The notes under the pieces: generated by a model | What the model saw: the letters and a program-made list of their open reading frames with translations, nothing else | Databases searched by the model: none | Told to the model about the DNA's origin: nothing | Made by a program: the position numbers and the translations under genes | Shown: piece by piece, positions 1 to 5,948 of the stretch | How positions within the stretch are numbered: position 1 is the first letter of the stretch | Layout: every line of letters starts with the position of its first letter | NCBI GenBank assembly: GCA_017453765.1 | Contig: JAFTEG010000228.1 | Coordinates: forward strand, 1 to 9,129 | Source: Selenomonadaceae bacterium | Lineage (GTDB): Bacteria > Bacillota > Negativicutes > Selenomonadales > Selenomonadaceae | Length of the DNA stretch: 9,129 nt | Direction of reading: 5' to 3'

Positions 1-17
1 AAATTTTTAATGCATAA

Positions 18-278
18 ATAAAATTTTTTGAACTTGTAGGTAAAAATGTTTCGGATAAATTCTATGAAGGAAAGTTTATTAAATTGTCAACCGATGAGCA
101 ATATGCTTTAATTCATACAGAGAAACATCTGGAAAACTTTCAAAATTTGATGATCGATATAGGTCAAGATTTATATGTCAAGGTTATTGAGAAGAATAAC
201 AATGATTATACAGTTTGTTTCACTGCAAAACCCGGCAACTTCGATACTTGGATAAAAAAAACAGCTATTAGCGGTTAG
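18..278 (+). pseudogene. C-terminal coding remnant of an unrecognised protein
   Basis: An open frame runs from base 18, just after an in-frame TAA at 15-17, to a TAG at 276-278. The only usable start in it is a TTG at 84, which would give 64 residues. The roughly 22 codons before that TTG also read as ordinary protein (FFELVGKNVSDKFYEGKFIK), so the true gene probably began further left and is frameshifted or truncated here. No ribosome-binding site of note precedes the TTG. The product is hydrophilic, with alternating strand-like segments (YVKVIEKNNNDYTVCF), and I do not recognise a family. It is the only plus-strand gene candidate, tail-to-tail with the minus-strand cluster. Its last codons overlap a terminator hairpin and the first heptamer repeat. 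It could also be an intact small gene starting at TTG 84. Confidence 0.4.
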
Positions 279-296
279 CTGATAGCTGATAGCTGT
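254..296 (-). terminator. Intrinsic terminator ending the minus-strand envelope genes
   Basis: ACAGCTATTAGC (261-272) pairs with GCTGATAGCTGT (285-296) around a 12-base loop; the minus-strand RNA has one mismatch in 12. Reading leftward on the minus strand, the stem is followed by a run of eight T (complement of A at 254-261). This is the expected form of a rho-independent terminator for transcripts coming from the gene at 391-1365. On the plus strand the stem has a G-U pair in place of the mismatch, but only a short TTTT follows, so stopping there is less certain. Confidence 0.65.
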
Positions 297-393
297 TAGG
301 TTTTACTTCTTACTTCTTACTTCTTACTCCTTACTTCTTACTTCTTACTTCTTACTTCTTACTCCTTACTCCTTACTCCTTACTCCTTACTTA
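276..393. repeat. Heptamer tandem array between convergent genes
   Basis: Three TAGCTGA/TAGCTGT units (276-296) are followed, after TAGGTT, by twelve uninterrupted 7-base units starting at 303. These are TTACTTC (eight copies) or TTACTCC (four copies), with a degenerate thirteenth unit at 387-393. This is the most homogeneous array in the window, which suggests recent expansion. Its last unit contains the TAA stop (391-393 on the minus strand) of the adjacent gene. Units left of about 300 are purine-rich and those to the right pyrimidine-rich, as in the other arrays. Confidence 0.95.
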
Positions 394-1365
394 TTTATTG
401 TCTATCTTGTCGAGTGAAGGCTCTTTATCTTCTACCGCCGTGTCAATAACTTCTTGCGGAATTGTCAATGAAGTTTGCGCCTCCGGTCCGAGCAAGCGCG
501 TGTATGCTTTAAATTCACTGTAGAACGCCAGCGTTTCAAGAATTTCCCTAAATTCGTCCGGCAAATTGGATTCGGGATCATTCAGCGCGGCAAGTGCGCT
601 TTCTTGAATTATCTGCGAAAGGTCAACCACTACCGTACCGGTCTTGTGATTCTGCTTGTCAATCGTCCACGTGTACCAAACGTCGGCATTTCTTATGCCC
701 GTGTCAATGTAGCCGAAAATTTTATTGACAATTTCATCAGCGGCGGGATTATTTTGTTTGTTGTCGGATTTTTCCAATTCATCAGTAAGATTAATTTTAA
801 ATTCGTCGGCAAGTTTGTTACCGTCCAATCTTACAAGCAACGTGCGGCGTTTGTCGCTGTCCTGCAACACGGTGACATCTTTAACCATCGCAATTTCTTT
901 TTCAACTTCTTCACGCGTAGGTGACGTTACTAAATCTGTTAATGCGGCAAGCGGCACCGGTACGGAATTTTTTGCCCAATTTTTATTTTCCTGCTGATAG
1001 TAAAGCGTCATCGTGTCGCCGTTCTGCTGTATGTAGAAAGGTACCTCCACGTCGATTATGCCGGCGTCCTTGCCGGTAAGCCAAAGTCCGAAACTGCCGG
1101 CAACGTCGAGGGAATGTCCCGTAATTTTGCCTTTGAAATCCAATTCACTTTGAAATTCCGGCAATATGAAAATAAAAAATTGGTGAAAAATTTGGTTATG
1201 GTCATTCGCCGTAGCAAGGATTGATTCGCGGAACATACGCATTGCCTTTTTCGCGTCCGCCTTTGAAGTCTTTGAATCAGCCGCCTCTGCGCCGTTTAAC
1301 ATAAACGAAAAGCAAAATGCCACCGTCAGAAAAATGGTGCCGACTAATTTTAAAATTCTGTTCAC
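391..1365 (-). CDS. Exported protein of unknown function (324 aa)
   Basis: The protein has a clear signal peptide: basic MNRILK, a hydrophobic core to about residue 22, and an AEA-AD cleavage site near residue 28. A soluble periplasmic or surface protein of about 295 residues would remain. The mature part has alternating strand-like segments (DVEVPFYIQQNGDTMTLYYQ, KTGTVVVDLSQ), which loosely recall the open beta-barrel fold of LolA/LppX-type lipid carriers. That comparison is an impression from style, not an identified domain. The GTG start at 1363-1365 is chosen because GGGAGG lies 8 bases upstream. The gene is last in the minus-strand series, downstream of lpxD and the 222-aa exported protein, and has a possible promoter of its own. 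Its TAA stop sits in the edge of a heptamer array. The function is unknown; an envelope role is inferred from export and neighbours. Confidence 0.85.
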   Translation of the reverse strand: MNRILKLVGTIFLTVAFCFSFMLNGAEAADSKTSKADAKKAMRMFRESILATANDHNQIFHQFFIFILPEFQSELDFKGKITGHSLDVAGSFGLWLTGKDAGIIDVEVPFYIQQNGDTMTLYYQQENKNWAKNSVPVPLAALTDLVTSPTREEVEKEIAMVKDVTVLQDSDKRRTLLVRLDGNKLADEFKINLTDELEKSDNKQNNPAADEIVNKIFGYIDTGIRNADVWYTWTIDKQNHKTGTVVVDLSQIIQESALAALNDPESNLPDEFREILETLAFYSEFKAYTRLLGPEAQTSLTIPQEVIDTAVEDKEPSLDKIDNK

Positions 1366-1402
1366 TAAAGTTACCTCCCTTGTAGTAACCGTCTGAAAAA
1401 TT

Positions 1403-1430
1403 ATTTTATCGTAACACTTTAACTTGTCAT
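1403..1430 (-). promoter_or_regulatory. Possible sigma-70 promoter for the 324-aa exported protein gene
   Basis: On the minus strand, ATGACA (complement of 1425-1430) and TAAAAT (complement of 1403-1408) are separated by 16 bases. Each matches the vegetative consensus at 5 of 6 positions. Transcription would begin about 30 bases before the GTG start. The 95-base gap to the preceding gene is larger than most gaps in the cluster, which fits a separate promoter. Read-through from upstream is equally possible. Confidence 0.45.
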
Positions 1431-1460
1431 TGCCGTAGTATTAACGTAAAAACATTAAAA

Positions 1461-2129
1461 CTATTTTAATTTATCGTTTAAATCTTCAAAGAAAGAATTG
1501 CACATTCTGCCGAACATATCTTTCTGCGCGTCCGCATCGTCACGGCTACGGTTATCTTCGCGCATAAAGACAACTTTGCCTGTCCGTGCGTCAAAAGCTT
1601 CAAAAATTGAAACAATGGTTGAAGTATCGACGCGGTACGGCGGGTAAGTCACGGGTACGGATTCGTAGTAGGTTTCCTCTTCCCAATCGCCCCAACGGTT
1701 TCTAATGCGGCGTGTGCGCTTTTTATCTTCCCAAACGGTACGCGCGGGGACAATGCGGTAATCGTCACGCCAAACTTTAATGTTGCCTTCTACCCAAAGG
1801 TCAGCAATTTCGCCTAAATGATTTTTCAATCCCTCGCTTGACAAATTCGGCATACCCAACATTCTGCGCGCTTGATCTTCAGTTAAAACCGTGCACTTTT
1901 TCAACTTCTTGGATTTGTCTAAGTAATCGCTGTCAAGTTTCATCTGCACGACGCGACTAACTTCGCTTAAATCGGCGTCATTATGCAGATTCAACACGAC
2001 AACCGTCTTGATGCCTCTGAAGCTGTAGCCGGAATCTTTCCAATCTGTTTTTTCGGCAGAAACAATTTGCGGAAAGATAAACACTGCCAAAAGAAGTATC
2101 GCGCCGAAAATTTTTCTTAAACTTTCCAA
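1461..2129 (-). CDS. Exported protein of unknown function (222 aa)
   Basis: A signal peptide is evident: MESLRK, a hydrophobic stretch at residues 7-21, and likely cleavage after VSA at residue 25. The mature protein of about 197 residues begins with a strand-rich stretch (FRGIKTVVVLNLHN) followed by helical, basic and acidic segments. Near the C-terminus it has a strand-turn-strand (FEAFDARTGKVVFMRED). That closing element resembles envelope proteins of the DUF799/DUF4136/CsgG-like style, but I cannot assign a family. An Arg/Trp-rich loop (around residues 134-150) is notable. The start is TTG at 2127-2129 because GGAGG lies 7 bases upstream; the nearby ATG at 2132-2134 is out of frame and stops after five codons. 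The gene follows lpxD across a heptamer array of about 36 bases, so cotranscription is likely. Confidence 0.85.
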   Translation of the reverse strand: MESLRKIFGAILLLAVFIFPQIVSAEKTDWKDSGYSFRGIKTVVVLNLHNDADLSEVSRVVQMKLDSDYLDKSKKLKKCTVLTEDQARRMLGMPNLSSEGLKNHLGEIADLWVEGNIKVWRDDYRIVPARTVWEDKKRTRRIRNRWGDWEEETYYESVPVTYPPYRVDTSTIVSIFEAFDARTGKVVFMREDNRSRDDADAQKDMFGRMCNSFFEDLNDKLK

Positions 2130-2146
2130 TTCATAACCTCCATTCT

Positions 2147-2196
2147 AGGGATTAGGGATTAGGAGTTAGGGGTTACTGCTCTCTGTTCCCTCTTCC
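2147..2196. repeat. Heptamer array covering the lpxD 3' end
   Basis: Units in 7-base register on the plus strand are AGGGATT twice, AGGAGTT, AGGGGTT (2147-2174), then one extra base, then CTGCTCT, CTGTTCC and CTCTTCC (2176-2196). The left half is purine-rich and the right half pyrimidine-rich. The lpxD stop (2166-2168) and its last nine sense codons lie inside the array. The 14-base string GGAAGAGGGAACAG (minus strand, 2183-2196) recurs exactly on the plus strand at 3773-3786. Confidence 0.85.
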
Positions 2197-3248
2197 ATAC
2201 TTTTAAGTTCTTTTTCCGTGTCTTTAAGTTCGCGTTCGGTATCTTTAAGCGCCCTTTCCAATCTTGCAACGCGTTTAACAAGGGCGGGAAGTTTTTGCAT
2301 AGCCGCTTGCATACGGAGCCACTCTGCGTGCGTACGTACGGGAAAACCTGCGCCGAAATAATTTGCAGGCATACTCTTTGTAATGCCGGAGCGTGCCGCG
2401 TAAACTGAATTACTGCCGATTTTAATATGTCCGACCGTGCCGACTTGACCGCCGAAAGTCACGTTATCGCCGACAGTAGTTGAACCGGAAATGCCGGTCT
2501 GCGCGACGATTAAGCAGTTAGCGCCGATTATGCAGTTATGCGCAATATGTACAAGGTTATCAATCTTCGTACCGTGACCGATTATCGTTGAACCCATTGC
2601 CGCCCTGTCAATGCCGACGTTCGCGCCAATTTCCACGTCATCTTCAATTACGACGTTGCCGACCTGCGGTACCTTCGTATGCACGCCGTTTTCAGTGGTA
2701 AAGCCGAAACCGTCCGCGCCTATCGCTGTAGACGAATGAATTACGCAACGGCTACCGATTTTGCAGTATTCGCGAATCGTGACGCCGCTGTAAATTTTGC
2801 TGTCTTCGCCGATTGTCACGTAATGCCCGATGTAGGTGTGGGGATAAATAATCGTGCCGCGTCCTATTTTCACGCCGTCACCTATGTACGCGAAGGGCAT
2901 AACCGTAGCACCGTCGGCAATTTCCACGTTTTCGCCGATAAAAGCCTTGTCGCTTATGCCGGCGGGAATATTTATTTTCGGCGTAAAAATTTCCAGCAGT
3001 TGAGCAAATGCGGCTCTGGGATGTTCAACGCGTATTGAAGGCTTAGGAAATTCGCCGGTATATTTCAAAGGCAGGATAACTGCAGACGCCGCGCAGGTTT
3101 TAGCCTCGTCCAAATGTCCTTCGACTGCAAAACATAAATCGCCTTCGCCCGCCATATCAAGCCGATTCAAGCCGGTAATTTTTATGTTGCCGTCGCCTGA
3201 AAGTTTGCCGCCGATAATTTTTGCTATTTCAGATAAAGTTTTCTCCAT
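2166..3248 (-). CDS. lpxD: UDP-3-O-(3-hydroxyacyl)glucosamine N-acyltransferase LpxD
   Basis: LpxD transfers a 3-hydroxyacyl chain from acyl carrier protein to the 2-amino group of UDP-3-O-acylglucosamine, the third step of lipid A synthesis, in the cytoplasm. Three parts are visible. An N-terminal uridine-binding domain spans residues 1 to about 98. A left-handed beta-helix of hexapeptide repeats ([23 protein letters not shown] and so on) spans about 99-290. A C-terminal helix follows. The catalytic histidine matches H237 in NLVHIAHN, and the second conserved histidine is H274 in GHIKIG. ATG 3246-3248 follows GGAG 8 bases upstream. At 360 residues it is longer than the usual roughly 340. The extra length is a charged heptad tail (residues 333-351) plus nine residues encoded by a heptamer array. 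It follows the OmpH-like genes, an arrangement known in diderm lipid A loci, but no lpxA, lpxC or fabZ is in this window. Confidence 0.96.
   Translation of the reverse strand: MEKTLSEIAKIIGGKLSGDGNIKITGLNRLDMAGEGDLCFAVEGHLDEAKTCAASAVILPLKYTGEFPKPSIRVEHPRAAFAQLLEIFTPKINIPAGISDKAFIGENVEIADGATVMPFAYIGDGVKIGRGTIIYPHTYIGHYVTIGEDSKIYSGVTIREYCKIGSRCVIHSSTAIGADGFGFTTENGVHTKVPQVGNVVIEDDVEIGANVGIDRAAMGSTIIGHGTKIDNLVHIAHNCIIGANCLIVAQTGISGSTTVGDNVTFGGQVGTVGHIKIGSNSVYAARSGITKSMPANYFGAGFPVRTHAEWLRMQAAMQKLPALVKRVARLERALKDTERELKDTEKELKSMEEGTESSNP
2202..2264. repeat. 21-base tandem repeat inside lpxD encoding a 7-residue heptad
   Basis: TTTAAG recurs at 2202, 2223 and 2244, exactly 21 bases apart, with matching flanks in the first two units and a degenerate third. 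On the minus strand this encodes successive heptads [14 protein letters not shown] and KELKSME, an in-frame coiled-coil extension of the LpxD C-terminal helix. The period is a multiple of 7 but the unit sequence differs from the intergenic heptamers. Confidence 0.8.
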
Positions 3249-3269
3249 AATGTATTCTCCAATTTAGTT

Positions 3270-3304
3270 ACTATCGATCTAACCACTATCGATCTATCGA
3301 TCTA
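3270..3304. repeat. ATCGATCT-type repeat between lpxD and the OmpH-like lipoprotein gene
   Basis: ACTATCGATCTA occurs at 3270-3281 and 3285-3296, and TCGATCTA is repeated directly at 3289-3296 and 3297-3304. The palindrome ATCGAT therefore occurs three times in 35 bases. The unit (8 bases) differs from the heptamers elsewhere but occupies the same kind of gap. It abuts the TAG stop (3306-3308, minus strand) of the upstream gene. Confidence 0.8.
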
Positions 3305-3305
3305 A

Positions 3306-3734
3306 CTATTGTAATTTTTTAATAACGTCGGCAGTCAAATCCATTCCGCCGTTTATCAAAATTTTATTCATACCCGTGTTGTCAAGTACGATTGAAACAT
3401 TTTTATCCTTGCAAACTTCTGCAAGCACTTCATCAAGTTTATGTTGCACCTGCGTGGCGTAAGCCTGATTAATACCGCTCATCTTTCTATCAAATTCAGA
3501 CAGCATTTTATTTCTGTCTTCGTCGCTGATATCGGGATTTTTTTCCAATTCGGCTTTTGCTTGAGTTTCAATTTCCTCAGCTTTTTTGGTACCTTCTTCA
3601 ACGATTTTCACCATTTGCGGCGCTTCGGTCATAATCTTTTTTTGGTCTACGTAGCCGATATTTTCATTTCCTCCGCAACCGGTCATAAAAAAAGTTGACA
3701 ATATTACCGTCATTGCGGCAAGTAATTTTTTCAA
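3306..3734 (-). CDS. OmpH/Skp-like lipoprotein (142 aa)
   Basis: A short signal peptide (MKKLLAAMTVILSTFF) ends in a lipobox, MTGC, giving lipidation at Cys20. The mature protein would be membrane-tethered on the periplasmic side. The remainder has the OmpH/Skp plan. A first strand with the family's opening (IGYVDQKKIMTEAPQ, residues 26-40) leads into charged helical arms (about 41-110). A closing beta segment ends in INGGMDLTADVIKKLQ, which matches the ends of the two neighbouring paralogues. Skp-family proteins are trimeric chaperones that carry unfolded outer-membrane proteins. The start is TTG 3732-3734, with AAGGAAAG close upstream; no in-frame ATG gives a full signal peptide. The length is near the family's usual 150-170. 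A lipidated Skp is unusual, since the best-known members are soluble. The stop abuts the repeat at 3270-3304. Confidence 0.87.
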   Translation of the reverse strand: MKKLLAAMTVILSTFFMTGCGGNENIGYVDQKKIMTEAPQMVKIVEEGTKKAEEIETQAKAELEKNPDISDEDRNKMLSEFDRKMSGINQAYATQVQHKLDEVLAEVCKDKNVSIVLDNTGMNKILINGGMDLTADVIKKLQ

Positions 3735-3753
3735 AACAATCTTTCCTTTCTGT

Positions 3754-3833
3754 AGTAGGGAACAGGGATTAGGGAAGAGGGAACAGTACTATTCACTCCT
3801 AACTCTTCACTCTTCACTCTTAACTAATCCCTC
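3754..3833. repeat. Convergent heptamer array between two OmpH-like genes
   Basis: On the plus strand the left half reads AGTAGGG, AACAGGG, ATTAGGG, AAGAGGG, AACAGTA (3754-3788). After three bases the right half reads TTCACTC, CTAACTC, TTCACTC, TTCACTC, TTAACTA, ATCCCTC (3792-3833). Each half keeps strict 7-base register. AGGGATTAG (3764-3772) is the exact reverse complement of CTAATCCCT (3824-3832), so the ends can pair. The palindrome AGTACT lies near the junction. The TAG stop of the 361-aa gene (3824-3826, minus strand) is within the array. Confidence 0.92.
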
Positions 3834-4909
3834 AAAATTCCCTTAAGTTGCATGGACTTAATTAAATCCTTCGTCAAATCGGTAATGCCGCCTGCAGAGT
3901 AAATCACCGTCTTTGAAAAAATTCTGACGTTCGGATTACTGCTAAAATTCGGCGGCACGGTATATTCAGCCGTATCGAAGTCTTCATCATCTTTCACGAA
4001 GACGTATTCCAATTTTGCTATCGCGGCAAGTCGTGCGGCTTCACTTACAACGGCGTCAAGAATTTTATTTTCAAGCTCGACAATCTGTTTGTCGGTAGAA
4101 ACAAGCTCGGAAAAAAGTTCCTGCCGCTTGGACTGCCGATAATCCATTTCCCGTGCCGCGTCCGCAAGCGCCTGATTTCTCGCCTCAACCTCACGTATAC
4201 GCTTTTCCGATTCTTCTTTGGACTTTTGGTAAATCGCGTCGTACTCACTTTTAATGCGGTTCTGCTCTTCAGAAATTTCCGCCTGCACCTTCGCATTGAC
4301 TTCATTAATCCACTGTTCGCGCATTTCGCCCTGCTTTAAATTTCTTTCCATAACAATTTCGTCAAGGCGATTTTGAAGTTTTTCATACTCCTCTTTTGAC
4401 AAGCGCAGGTTATCGGCATTTTGAAGTTTCAAAGTAAGATTAAGCGCCTCATTGAAGTAAATTTCGCGCACGGCATTTCGGCGCTTGATGTATTCGCCTT
4501 CAGTTTCTTGCCGATACTTTTCGATTAATGAAATTTGTTTGGACTTAAGGTCAGCCATTTTGCTGATAAAATCCTGCATAAGTCTTTCACGCGCAGAATC
4601 TTCAAAAGGTTTTTCTTCAATTTGCGGAATGGTCGGCGGCAGTACGGGGCGCATAACTTCTTCAAGTTCAAGCTTTAACCGAAGTTTACGTCCTTGCAAT
4701 TCTTTAAGTGATTCACCGTCGGGATGTAGTGCTTTTATCTGTTCAATGTCAATTAAGCCTGCGCCGCGTGCAGTTTCGGACTCGGCAATTTTTTCTGCGG
4801 ATTCGGTGGCGGGTTTCGGCGGCGGAGCTGTTGGCAGTTGGTAAAAGTACAAACCGCCTGCAATTAATGATGCCGACAAAATCGCCGCACCCAGTCTGTA
4901 GTGTGACAT
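3824..4909 (-). CDS. Extended OmpH/Skp-like protein with long coiled-coil arms (361 aa)
   Basis: An N-terminal hydrophobic segment (residues 6-23) has no clear cleavage site and is followed by a Pro-rich linker (PTAPPPKP), so the protein is probably anchored in the inner membrane with a periplasmic body. Residues 51-64 (LIDIEQIKALHPDG) match the first strand and HPD of the 156-aa paralogue. Residues 65 to about 297 are highly charged, Glu/Lys/Arg-rich and helical. The closing part (YVFVKDDED, then VIYSAGGITDLTKDLIKSM at 335-353) matches the C-terminal beta segment of both neighbours, with an insertion of about 20 residues between strands. It is about twice the usual length of the family, mostly in the helical arms. 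ATG 4907-4909 has AAAGGA 7 bases upstream. An export chaperone role is inferred from family and position; a structural spacer protein is an alternative. Confidence 0.78.
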   Translation of the reverse strand: MSHYRLGAAILSASLIAGGLYFYQLPTAPPPKPATESAEKIAESETARGAGLIDIEQIKALHPDGESLKELQGRKLRLKLELEEVMRPVLPPTIPQIEEKPFEDSARERLMQDFISKMADLKSKQISLIEKYRQETEGEYIKRRNAVREIYFNEALNLTLKLQNADNLRLSKEEYEKLQNRLDEIVMERNLKQGEMREQWINEVNAKVQAEISEEQNRIKSEYDAIYQKSKEESEKRIREVEARNQALADAAREMDYRQSKRQELFSELVSTDKQIVELENKILDAVVSEAARLAAIAKLEYVFVKDDEDFDTAEYTVPPNFSSNPNVRIFSKTVIYSAGGITDLTKDLIKSMQLKGILRD

Positions 4910-4925
4910 TCAAAATTCCTTTGTT

Positions 4926-5010
4926 AGTGAGTAGTGAATAGTGAATAGTAGTTAGTGAATAGTGTGTTAAAATTATCCACTATTTACTATTTACTATTTA
5001 CTACTTACTA
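4926..5010. repeat. Heptamer array forming a 33-base imperfect inverted repeat
   Basis: The left units on the plus strand are AGTGAGT, AGTGAAT, AGTGAAT, AGTAGTT, AGTGAAT, AGTG (4926-4964). The right arm (4978-5010) is made of TTACTAT/TTACTAC-type units in the opposite orientation. Aligning 4932-4964 with the reverse complement of 4978-5010 gives 27 matches in 33 by eye, and several mismatches would be G-U pairs in plus-strand RNA. The loop is 13 bases. The array separates the ompH terminator from the next gene, so the two OmpH-like genes may not be one simple transcription unit. Confidence 0.9.
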
Positions 5011-5050
5011 AAATTAAAATGGAAAGTGAAGAGTTCGTCTTCTACTTTCC
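5010..5050 (-). terminator. Intrinsic terminator after the first OmpH-like gene
   Basis: On the minus strand GGAAAGT and GAAGA pair with TCTTC and ACTTTCC (5021-5050) as 7 and 5 base pairs separated by a one-base bulge, with a five-base loop (CGAAC). An AT-rich tail with eight T in eleven follows (ATTTTAATTTT). It lies 33 bases past the stop of the 156-aa gene. The tail is interrupted by A, so termination may be partial and allow read-through into the 361-aa gene. Confidence 0.65.
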
Positions 5051-5082
5051 ACTACGGTTTTGTCCCTGCAAGCAAAGACCTT

Positions 5083-5553
5083 TTATTTCTTCGTAAGTTT
5101 AGTGATAACGTCTTGGGTAATATCGGTGCCGCCGTAAACAACTGCCGCCTTAGCAACAACAATGCTCAATCCTCTTGCCTCAGCCGTCTGCTTTACCGCC
5201 TCTTCGACTTTCTTCAAAAGTTGTTCGCTGAGTTCGCTTTCACGGTTAGCGATTATCTGTTGACTTTGCATATAAAAATCGGCTTTTTCTTGATCTGTGG
5301 TAAGACCGGGTTCTTTCTCTTTAAAATTCTTTTCAACTTCTTCAACGGTAGCTTTCAGCTGATCTTCCGCACTTTGTCTGTCGGGGTGTTGCATCATAAC
5401 CTGCGACATATCGACAACACCGACGGTACTTGACGGCGCCGCCGACGCAATGCCGCCGCTCTGGGTAAGTGCCAACGCTACCACACTGCCGATAAAAACC
5501 AGCGCAATTATTATGCTTACGATTTTTACCTGCTTTTTCTCCAACTTCATCAT
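5083..5553 (-). CDS. OmpH/Skp-family periplasmic chaperone (156 aa)
   Basis: The Skp/OmpH family holds unfolded outer-membrane proteins in the periplasm. The N-terminus has a basic start and a hydrophobic segment (residues 10-29), then SGGIASA-AP, a plausible signal-peptidase site after residue 38; retention as an anchor is also possible. Next come the first strand and family opening VGVVDMSQVMMQHPD (44-58), charged helical arms (59-128), and a closing beta segment with VVYGGTDITQDVITKL (138-153). Length and order fit the family well. Two ATGs lie side by side (5551-5553 and 5548-5550); GGGAG is 10 bases before the first, so that one is used. A near-consensus promoter lies directly upstream and a terminator downstream. 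It is the most canonical of the three paralogues here and is probably the main Skp. Confidence 0.9.
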   Translation of the reverse strand: MMKLEKKQVKIVSIIIALVFIGSVVALALTQSGGIASAAPSSTVGVVDMSQVMMQHPDRQSAEDQLKATVEEVEKNFKEKEPGLTTDQEKADFYMQSQQIIANRESELSEQLLKKVEEAVKQTAEARGLSIVVAKAAVVYGGTDITQDVITKLTKK

Positions 5554-5596
5554 TAACGTATCTCTCCCTTTATTTTACTTTACTGTAACGGCGCTT

Positions 5597-5625
5597 ATTA
5601 TATCAAACAGATTTTTACATTGCAA
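5597..5625 (-). promoter_or_regulatory. Strong sigma-70 promoter for the OmpH/Skp gene
   Basis: On the minus strand TTGCAA (5620-5625) and a perfect TATAAT (complement of 5597-5602) are separated by 17 bases. Initiation is expected near 5590, giving a leader of about 37 bases with GGGAG before the ATG. It begins just after the stop of the small membrane-protein gene at 5639, so the envelope cluster can be transcribed separately from it. Confidence 0.8.
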
Positions 5626-5638
5626 GAAATTTTCACGG

Positions 5639-5902
5639 CTAAGTTAAACGCCAGACGCCGCTTATAAGCAGAAACGCCATTATTATGAAAACCACGCAAC
5701 CTACAATGCACAATACCAAATCCGGCTTGTAATGCCATATCCAATCGCCGCTGAGTTTTTCAAGCGGCAATGTGGAACGTTTATGGACGTAGGGAAGACA
5801 TATTGCCGCGCCCAATATCACGCCGAATATGAATAGGCAGATAAATCCCAACAGCACGTCCAACGGCATTATGTCAGTAAAAGTTTTTAAGTAAGACTCC
5901 AC
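5639..5902 (-). CDS. Small two-helix membrane protein, unrecognised (87 aa)
   Basis: Two hydrophobic helices are plain: residues 13-37 (DVLLGFICLFIFGVILGAAI and following) and 61-84 (DLVLCIVGCVVFIIMAFLLI and following). They are joined by a loop of about 24 residues with basic and aromatic positions (HKRSTLPLEKLSGDWIWHYK). With two helices, both ends should face the same side. The GTG start at 5900-5902 is preceded by AAGGAAGTG at good spacing, and a strong promoter lies 47 bases upstream, so the gene looks real and expressed by itself. I do not recognise the family. It sits between folE2 and the Skp/lpxD cluster; nothing in the sequence ties it to either. Confidence 0.8.
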   Translation of the reverse strand: MESYLKTFTDIMPLDVLLGFICLFIFGVILGAAICLPYVHKRSTLPLEKLSGDWIWHYKPDLVLCIVGCVVFIIMAFLLISGVWRLT

Positions 5903-5948
5903 GTTATCACTTCCTTTACATAAATTTTCACCGAATCTGATTTAAAAA

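Noticed and set aside
276..393. Heptamer arrays considered as a CRISPR array.
   Set aside because: Units are 7 bases, contiguous and without unique spacers, and there are no cas genes.
1370..1389. Five-base-pair hairpin (GTTAC/GTAAC) holding the ribosome-binding site of the 324-aa gene in its loop.
   Set aside because: The stem is too short to claim regulation without conservation data.
2679..3038. Plus-strand open frames opposite lpxD, the OmpH-like genes, rpoD and the 324-aa gene.
   Set aside because: They are shadows of well-supported minus-strand genes and have no ribosome-binding sites or family features.
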